A stretch of 17,456 nucleotides of DNA from Spirochaetota bacterium (GTDB lineage: Bacteria; Spirochaetota; Spirochaetia; DSM-27196; PWMO01). Below the pieces are notes generated by a model that worked only from the letters and a program-made list of their open reading frames with translations, did not search any database and had not been told where the DNA came from. Made by a program: the position numbers and the translations under genes. Each line of letters opens with the position of its first letter. Within the stretch, counting starts at the first letter, position 1. Of the stretch, positions 13,857-17,456 are shown piece by piece. The stretch is from the NCBI GenBank assembly GCA_009908925.1, contig JAAAOH010000187.1, positions 1-17,456 on the forward strand, given 5' to 3'.

Positions 13857-14168
13857 ATGGAGATCACCGATATCCGGGTCCGGCGGGTTACCGCGGAAGG
13901 CAAGCTCAAGGCGTACGTCACCGTCACCTTTGATGACTGCTTTGTCGTGCACAACGTGAAGGTCATCGAGGGCAAGTCAGGCATTTTCATTGCAATGCCG
14001 AGCCGCAAAACGAAAACCGGCGAGTACAAGGACGTTGCGCATCCGATCAACTCCGATTTCCGCACTGCGCTGCAGGATCAGATCCTGGACGCGTATGAGC
14101 AGGCCGGGGATCCGGTCGGCAGCGAGTCGGTAGTGGCGGACCAGCAAGCGGATACACCTGAGCTCTAG
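13857..14168 (+). CDS. spoVG: SpoVG-family nucleic-acid-binding regulator
   Basis: Small DNA- and RNA-binding regulator; in the non-sporulating Borrelia burgdorferi SpoVG has been shown to bind nucleic acid site-specifically. The 103-residue protein has the full family core: MEITDIRVRRV, LKAYVTVTFDDCFVVHNVKVIEG, GIFIAMPSRKTKTGEYKDVAHPINSDFR and a C-terminal helix, then a short polar tail ending DTPEL. ATG 13857 is chosen because GGAGGAG (13841-13847) lies 9 nt upstream and the family begins at this MEITDIR. The frame stays open upstream to 13731, but that region is the promoter and leader. It has its own promoter rather than belonging to the rsfS operon. Confidence 0.96.
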   Translation: MEITDIRVRRVTAEGKLKAYVTVTFDDCFVVHNVKVIEGKSGIFIAMPSRKTKTGEYKDVAHPINSDFRTALQDQILDAYEQAGDPVGSESVVADQQADTPEL

Positions 14169-14214
14169 CGGTCCCGGTGGTTCGCCCGGCGCAGTTCTCG
14201 ACCATACATCTCGC

Positions 14215-14246
14215 TTGACAATCGGGTCTGGTTTCACCATTCTAAT
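14215..14246 (+). promoter_or_regulatory. Probable promoter of tRNA-Gln and downstream rplY
   Basis: TTGACA (14215-14220) is exact. TCTAAT (14241-14246) matches TATAAT at five of six bases but is 20 nt away; CATTCT at 14238-14243 has a 17-nt spacer and a poorer match. It lies 21 nt before the tRNA, a suitable distance. No terminator follows the tRNA before rplY, so both may be transcribed from here. Confidence 0.5.
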
Positions 14247-14266
14247 CGGACGATATTTCACAGCAA

Positions 14267-14338
14267 TGGGACGTCGGCAAGCGGTAAGCCACCGGGTTTT
14301 GATCCCGGCATTCGCAGGTTCGAATCCTGCCGTCCCAG
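14267..14338 (+). tRNA. tRNA-Gln (anticodon TTG)
   Basis: A full cloverleaf of 72 nt. Acceptor TGGGACG pairs with CGTCCCA; D stem GGC/GCC; anticodon stem CCGGG/CCCGG with the 7-base loop TTTTGAT, giving anticodon TTG; variable loop CATTC; T stem GCAGG/CCTGC with loop TTCGAAT; discriminator G. The CCA end is not encoded (GGT follows 14337). The weak U1-A72 pair is typical of bacterial tRNA-Gln. It stands between spoVG and rplY, 25 nt before the rplY ATG. Confidence 0.97.
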
Positions 14339-14363
14339 GTACGACCTCTCGAGGAGTTTATGC

Positions 14364-15008
14364 ATGGCAAACAGGATAGTTGAGGCGGATAACCGCAACG
14401 AGTTCGGCAAAGGGCCCTCCGGTCGGCTTCGTCGGTCGGGCAAGCTTCCCGGCATCATTTATGGGCGGTCGGATACCATGCCGATCACGCTCGATGAGCA
14501 TGACTTTTATCAGACATTCAAGCAGATCTCCGAGAGTACGATCATAACCATTCGTACCCCCGGAAAGGACGTGGATGTTCTTCTGAAAGACTACGACGAG
14601 GATCTCGCAACGGGCCATCTGCGTCACGTCGATTTCTACGCGATCGAGAGCGGGCAGCTTCTGCGCGCGAATGTGCCGATCCATCTGACCGGCGCCGCAC
14701 CGGGTGTTCGTGAAGGCGGCGTTCTTCAGAGCCAGATCCACGAAGTCGAGGTGGAATGTTTCCCCAAGGATATCCCTGAGAACTTTCAACTCGATATCTC
14801 GGGCCTGCAGATCGGCGATGCCCTCCACGTGTCGGATCTACCGGACCTCGAAGGTGTCAAGGTTCTAAACAGTGAGGATCAGACCATCGCGCTCGTGGCT
14901 GTGACGCGGGAAGAGGTCGAAGAGGAAGTCGAAGAGGAAGAGATGGAAGGCGAAGAAGGTCTCGAAGAGGGCGAAGAAGCCGGAGAGGCCGAGGAAGCCG
15001 AGGAGTAA
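14364..15008 (+). CDS. rplY: 50S ribosomal protein bL25, CTC/TL5 long form
   Basis: Binds 5S rRNA in the 50S central protuberance; the long form is also called Ctc, a general stress protein. The 214 residues contain the N-terminal bL25 domain (about 1-92; FGKGPSGRLRRSGKLPGIIYG is the signature), the C-terminal TL5 beta domain (about 95-182; VPIHLTGAAPGVREGGVLQ, FQLDISGLQIGDALHVSDL) and a very acidic tail (183-214, 21 Glu in 32 residues). GAGGAG (14351-14356) lies 7 nt before the ATG. It precedes pth, in the same frame, with only the stop between them. The repeated GAAGAG codons of the tail make the DNA there purine-rich. Confidence 0.96.
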   Translation: MANRIVEADNRNEFGKGPSGRLRRSGKLPGIIYGRSDTMPITLDEHDFYQTFKQISESTIITIRTPGKDVDVLLKDYDEDLATGHLRHVDFYAIESGQLLRANVPIHLTGAAPGVREGGVLQSQIHEVEVECFPKDIPENFQLDISGLQIGDALHVSDLPDLEGVKVLNSEDQTIALVAVTREEVEEEVEEEEMEGEEGLEEGEEAGEAEEAEE

Positions 15009-15011
15009 CGG

Positions 15012-15590
15012 CTGTCCGTACTGGTTGTGGGCCTGGGGAACCCCGGGCCCCGATTCGAGGGGACGCGGCATAACGTCGGGTTCGCGGTAGTCGAGGAAAC
15101 CGCCGCGCGGCTCGATGTTTCGCTGCGCAAGCCACTGTTCGCCCGGTACCGCCTTGCGCGCACGGCGTCGTCCTCGGAGGATGATCGGCTGGTGCTCGCA
15201 GAGCCTCTCACATACATGAACCGCTCCGGCGACGCTCTGCCAGGCATCCTCAGACGGGCCGGTGTCGAGACGGACTCGGCTGTGGTGGTGTGTGACAACC
15301 TCGATCTGCCGGCCGGACGCCTGCGCATGAAGCGCGCCGGCGGTACCGCCGGTCACCGTGGCCTCGCCTCCATCGTTGACGCCCTCGGTCACGGAAACTT
15401 CCTGCGACTCTACATTGGTATCGGTCGGCCCGAAGAGGGGGACGTGATCGCTCATGTTCTGGGTTCTCCACCGGAGGCCGAGCGGGAGCTCTATGACGCG
15501 GCAATCTCCCGAGCCGCGGACGCGGTTCTCTCGCTGCGGCAACAACCGCCCGAGCAGGTTATGAATGAACTCAATCGCCGACAGGGATGA
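15012..15590 (+). CDS. pth: Peptidyl-tRNA hydrolase, probable CTG start
   Basis: Releases peptides from tRNAs that fell off the ribosome. The signature GLGNPGPRFEGTRHNVGF is clear. No ATG, GTG or TTG starts the gene at the right place: GTG 15027 would remove the first beta strand and leave M-GLGNPG. CTG 15012 gives [M]SVLVVGLGNPG, the normal family N-terminus, and has GAGGAG (15000-15005) 6 nt upstream, inside the end of rplY. With this start the protein has 192 residues, with catalytic Asn10, His20, Asn70 and Asp95. The asparagine equivalent to E. coli Asn114 is Arg116 in AGHRGLAS. A CTG at 15021 is a second, less well placed option. It overlaps tilS by 26 nt. Confidence 0.93.
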   Translation: MSVLVVGLGNPGPRFEGTRHNVGFAVVEETAARLDVSLRKPLFARYRLARTASSSEDDRLVLAEPLTYMNRSGDALPGILRRAGVETDSAVVVCDNLDLPAGRLRMKRAGGTAGHRGLASIVDALGHGNFLRLYIGIGRPEEGDVIAHVLGSPPEAERELYDAAISRAADAVLSLRQQPPEQVMNELNRRQG

Positions 15591-17028
15591 GCGCGTAGCT
15601 ACCGTCTTTAATGCACTCGGCCGTTGCGCCGTGGAACCTGTTGAACCGATCGTGGTCGCCTGTTCCGGCGGTTCGGACAGCACGTCCCTTGCGGCCCTTG
15701 TGGCGCACGCGGGTTACCGACCGGTTATCTGCGCGCATTTCGACCACGGAATCCGTTCCGAGGCCGAAAGCGCGCGTGATATGTCCGCGGTGGGAGCCCT
15801 TGCCCGGCGCATCGACGCGCAGCTGGAGGTGGGCCGCGCGGAGCGGGGCCGCCTTGCGGCGGAGGCCGGTGCCGCCGGTGAATCAATCGAGGACCATGCC
15901 CGCACGGCGCGCTACAGTTTTCTCGTCGATGTATGCCGCAGCCGTCATGCCCGCATGCTGGCGGTCGGTCACACCCGTGACGATCAGGTCGAAACCGTCC
16001 TGATGCGGCTCTTTCAGGGAACGGAGCTTGACGGCATCACCGGCATGCGGCTCTGTGCGCCGCTTCCCTTCGATCACTCGATAACTCTCATTCGCCCGGT
16101 ACTTGAGCTCGATCGTTCGGCGCTTCGAGACTATCTGGAGGCGACCGGCATCGGCTTCACGGAGGACCCATCGAACGCAGACACACGCTTCCTCCGCAAC
16201 CGCCTGAGGCGGGAGGTGTTGCCGGTCGTAGAGGCTGCATTCCCCGCTGCGCGCCGCGCCGTATTCGAAACGGCGGGCCGACTCTCGGAGGTCGCCGACT
16301 ACATCAGGGTCGAGGCCGAGCGGGCCCTCACCTGGCGCGCAGACTGCAACAGCGGGCCGTCGCCGACGGAGCTCATGGCCGACCGCGAGACCTTCTTCTC
16401 CTTGCCAGGACCGATGCGTCGTCGGGTACTTTTCATTGCAGTGGACCGACTCGGCGCGCGGCGCCGGCGGGTCCCGTACCGCTTTCTCGATTCGATCCCT
16501 GCCGACGACCCTGGCGGAGGCCGTCGGATTGTCGCCCGGGGCCACGGCCTGCGAATCGACCTCGAAGATCGGTGGATCGTCTGTCGCCGTGATATTGTCC
16601 CAAAGGGCGATCGTGGCTATCTTTACTGCGTAGCTCGCAGTCTGGACGAGAGTTCGGGCCGTAGCGACGTTCTGGAGCTGGAGGTCCGTGGAAGAGGTGG
16701 CCGGCGTGAGCTGGTACGCCTCGCCCGGAACCGACTTTCCCTCCCGCTCCTGTTGCGACCTCGCCGCCCCGGAGACAGTATACGGCTGGCGGCCGGTCGG
16801 CGATCGCTGAAGCGGGTGTTTCAGGACCATTCCATTCCGCAGGGGGTCCGCGATATGGTACCGGTACTCGAGGACAGGCTCGGGATCGTCGGGATCTGCG
16901 GCGGCGTCGTCGGTGTTACCGGCGCGTGGCGGCGCGATATGCGCGTCGGAGCCGAAGCGACTGACGCCGCCCCAATGCGGGTGGTGATCGACTTCAATGA
17001 GGTAATCAGTTCGTATGCAGGACAATAA
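15565..17028 (+). CDS. tilS: tRNA(Ile)-lysidine synthetase
   Basis: Modifies C34 of the CAU-anticodon tRNA-Ile to lysidine with ATP and lysine, so that it reads AUA. The 487 residues contain the N-terminal PP-loop SGGSDS at 34-39, HFDHGIRSEAES, the GHTRDDQVETVLMRLFQGTELDGITGM region and DPSNADTRFLRNRLRREVLP, all typical of TilS. A middle helical domain and the C-terminal TilS_C domain follow (LLRPRRPGDSIRLAAGRRSLKRVFQDHSIP, then VPVLEDRLGIVGICGG). The start ATG 15565 lies within the end of pth; the site before it (GAGCAGG) is weak, so coupling is likely. The TAA overlaps the start of ftsH by 14 nt and lies inside a 12-bp tandem repeat. Confidence 0.95.
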   Translation: MNSIADRDERVATVFNALGRCAVEPVEPIVVACSGGSDSTSLAALVAHAGYRPVICAHFDHGIRSEAESARDMSAVGALARRIDAQLEVGRAERGRLAAEAGAAGESIEDHARTARYSFLVDVCRSRHARMLAVGHTRDDQVETVLMRLFQGTELDGITGMRLCAPLPFDHSITLIRPVLELDRSALRDYLEATGIGFTEDPSNADTRFLRNRLRREVLPVVEAAFPAARRAVFETAGRLSEVADYIRVEAERALTWRADCNSGPSPTELMADRETFFSLPGPMRRRVLFIAVDRLGARRRRVPYRFLDSIPADDPGGGRRIVARGHGLRIDLEDRWIVCRRDIVPKGDRGYLYCVARSLDESSGRSDVLELEVRGRGGRRELVRLARNRLSLPLLLRPRRPGDSIRLAAGRRSLKRVFQDHSIPQGVRDMVPVLEDRLGIVGICGGVVGVTGAWRRDMRVGAEATDAAPMRVVIDFNEVISSYAGQ

Positions 17029-17456
17029 TCAGGACAATAACGGCAATCACGATCCGGGGCCGCCGAAGTTCAATCTGCGCAATAACCGGTTCGCGTTCGT
17101 CTTCCTCATGATCATTATGGGCATGTTCATGCTCGTGCTGTTTCAGGATAACACGACACAGGGACGCGAGATCCCCTATTCCCAGTTCCTCGGCTATCTC
17201 TCCAACGGTGAGGTGGAATCCGTGGAAATCCTCGACCAGTACGAGATTCAGGGAACGCTGAAGAACCGCAGCGGTGAGAGCCGACTGTTCATGACGAACA
17301 TCCCGTATTTCGACGACAACCTGGTCGCACAGCTCCGCGAGAACGGCGTTCGATTCTCGGGCTCACCCAAGCCGATGTCGCCGCTGCGAATCTTCCTCGA
17401 AATGCTCCCCTGGGTGATTCTCTTTCTCTTCGTCTGGTTCATGTTCCGACAAATAC
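17015..17456 (+). CDS. ftsH: ATP-dependent zinc metalloprotease FtsH, N-terminal part (3' end outside window)
   Basis: Membrane-anchored AAA+ protease for quality control of membrane and cytoplasmic proteins. Only 147 codons are visible: a polar N-terminus (MQDNNQDNNGNHDPGPP), a first membrane segment (about residues 28-43, FVFLMIIMGMFMLVLF), the periplasmic domain with the family REIPYSQFLGYLSNGEVESVEI, and a second membrane segment near the end (LPWVILFLFVWFMF). The ATPase and HEXXH parts lie beyond the window. GAGGT (16999-17003) is 11 nt before ATG 17015, which overlaps tilS by 14 nt. tilS-ftsH is a widespread gene pair, which supports the call despite the missing domains. Confidence 0.93.
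   Translation, partial: MQDNNQDNNGNHDPGPPKFNLRNNRFAFVFLMIIMGMFMLVLFQDNTTQGREIPYSQFLGYLSNGEVESVEILDQYEIQGTLKNRSGESRLFMTNIPYFDDNLVAQLRENGVRFSGSPKPMSPLRIFLEMLPWVILFLFVWFMFRQI
17018..17041 (+). repeat. 12-bp tandem duplication at the tilS/ftsH joint
   Basis: CAGGACAATAAT (17018-17029) is followed by CAGGACAATAAC (17030-17041), 11 of 12 identical. In the ftsH frame it encodes QDNN twice. In the tilS frame the first copy supplies the TAA stop. It looks like a simple slippage duplication. Confidence 0.8.

Noticed and set aside
14169..14214. Terminator after spoVG
   Set aside because: Only 4-bp CCGG self-pairing and no T-run; no convincing terminator seen.
15883..17025. 380-codon open frame on the minus strand opposite tilS
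   Set aside because: It covers clear TilS motifs on the plus strand and has no recognisable protein features.
1..17456. Mobile elements, CRISPR arrays, phage or defence genes
   Set aside because: No transposase, integrase, spaced repeats or target duplications were seen; base composition and gene style look uniform.

Overview
The window is 17.5 kb of GC-rich, gene-dense bacterial chromosome. I see no mobile element, CRISPR array or phage gene. Gene content and order point to a spirochaete (phylum Spirochaetota, probably a high-GC free-living member of the Spirochaetaceae-like group). The right two thirds runs rplU-prp-rpmA-obg-nadD-yqeK-LCP-like-rsfS-spoVG-rplY(ctc)-pth-tilS-ftsH. From memory this closely matches the Borrelia burgdorferi order around BB0778-BB0789. 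The taxon call is an inference from synteny and protein style, not a database result.

Left part (1-7525, + strand): the 3' part of argS is followed by a 133-nt leader and the gltB-gltD pair, which encodes both subunits of NADPH glutamate synthase (GOGAT). gltD overlaps gltB by 8 nt. The leader holds a 14-nt perfect palindrome over the gltB ribosome binding site and a possible 32-codon upstream ORF.

Middle (7526-9019): a single minus-strand gene for a LarA-family nickel-pincer racemase converges on gltD, with a GC-rich stem-loop between the two stops. It diverges from rplU and has its own perfect-consensus sigma-70 promoter (TTGACA, 18 nt, TATAAT).

Right part (9020-17456, + strand): a translation and ribosome-assembly super-cluster with very tight or overlapping joints. 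rplU, prp, rpmA and obg cover ribosomal proteins bL21 and bL27, a Prp-type cysteine protease and an assembly GTPase. nadD and yqeK cover NAD synthesis and dinucleotide hydrolysis. A membrane-anchored LCP/LytR_C-like protein and the ribosome silencing factor RsfS follow. A second perfect sigma-70 promoter, whose -35 box overlaps the rsfS stop codon, then drives spoVG with an approximately 110-nt structured leader. tRNA-Gln(TTG) lies next, followed by rplY-pth-tilS-ftsH. FtsH is cut by the window end.

The points most worth a second look are: (1) an intact Prp protease beside an rpmA that cannot encode the N-terminal extension Prp is known to cleave; (2) a likely CTG start codon for pth; (3) the gltB and spoVG leaders; (4) a LarA homologue with exact spacing of the nickel-cofactor residues; (5) a partly degenerate LCP domain inside the ribosome-assembly operon. 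I did not find a wholly new biological system; this is largely a conserved housekeeping region.
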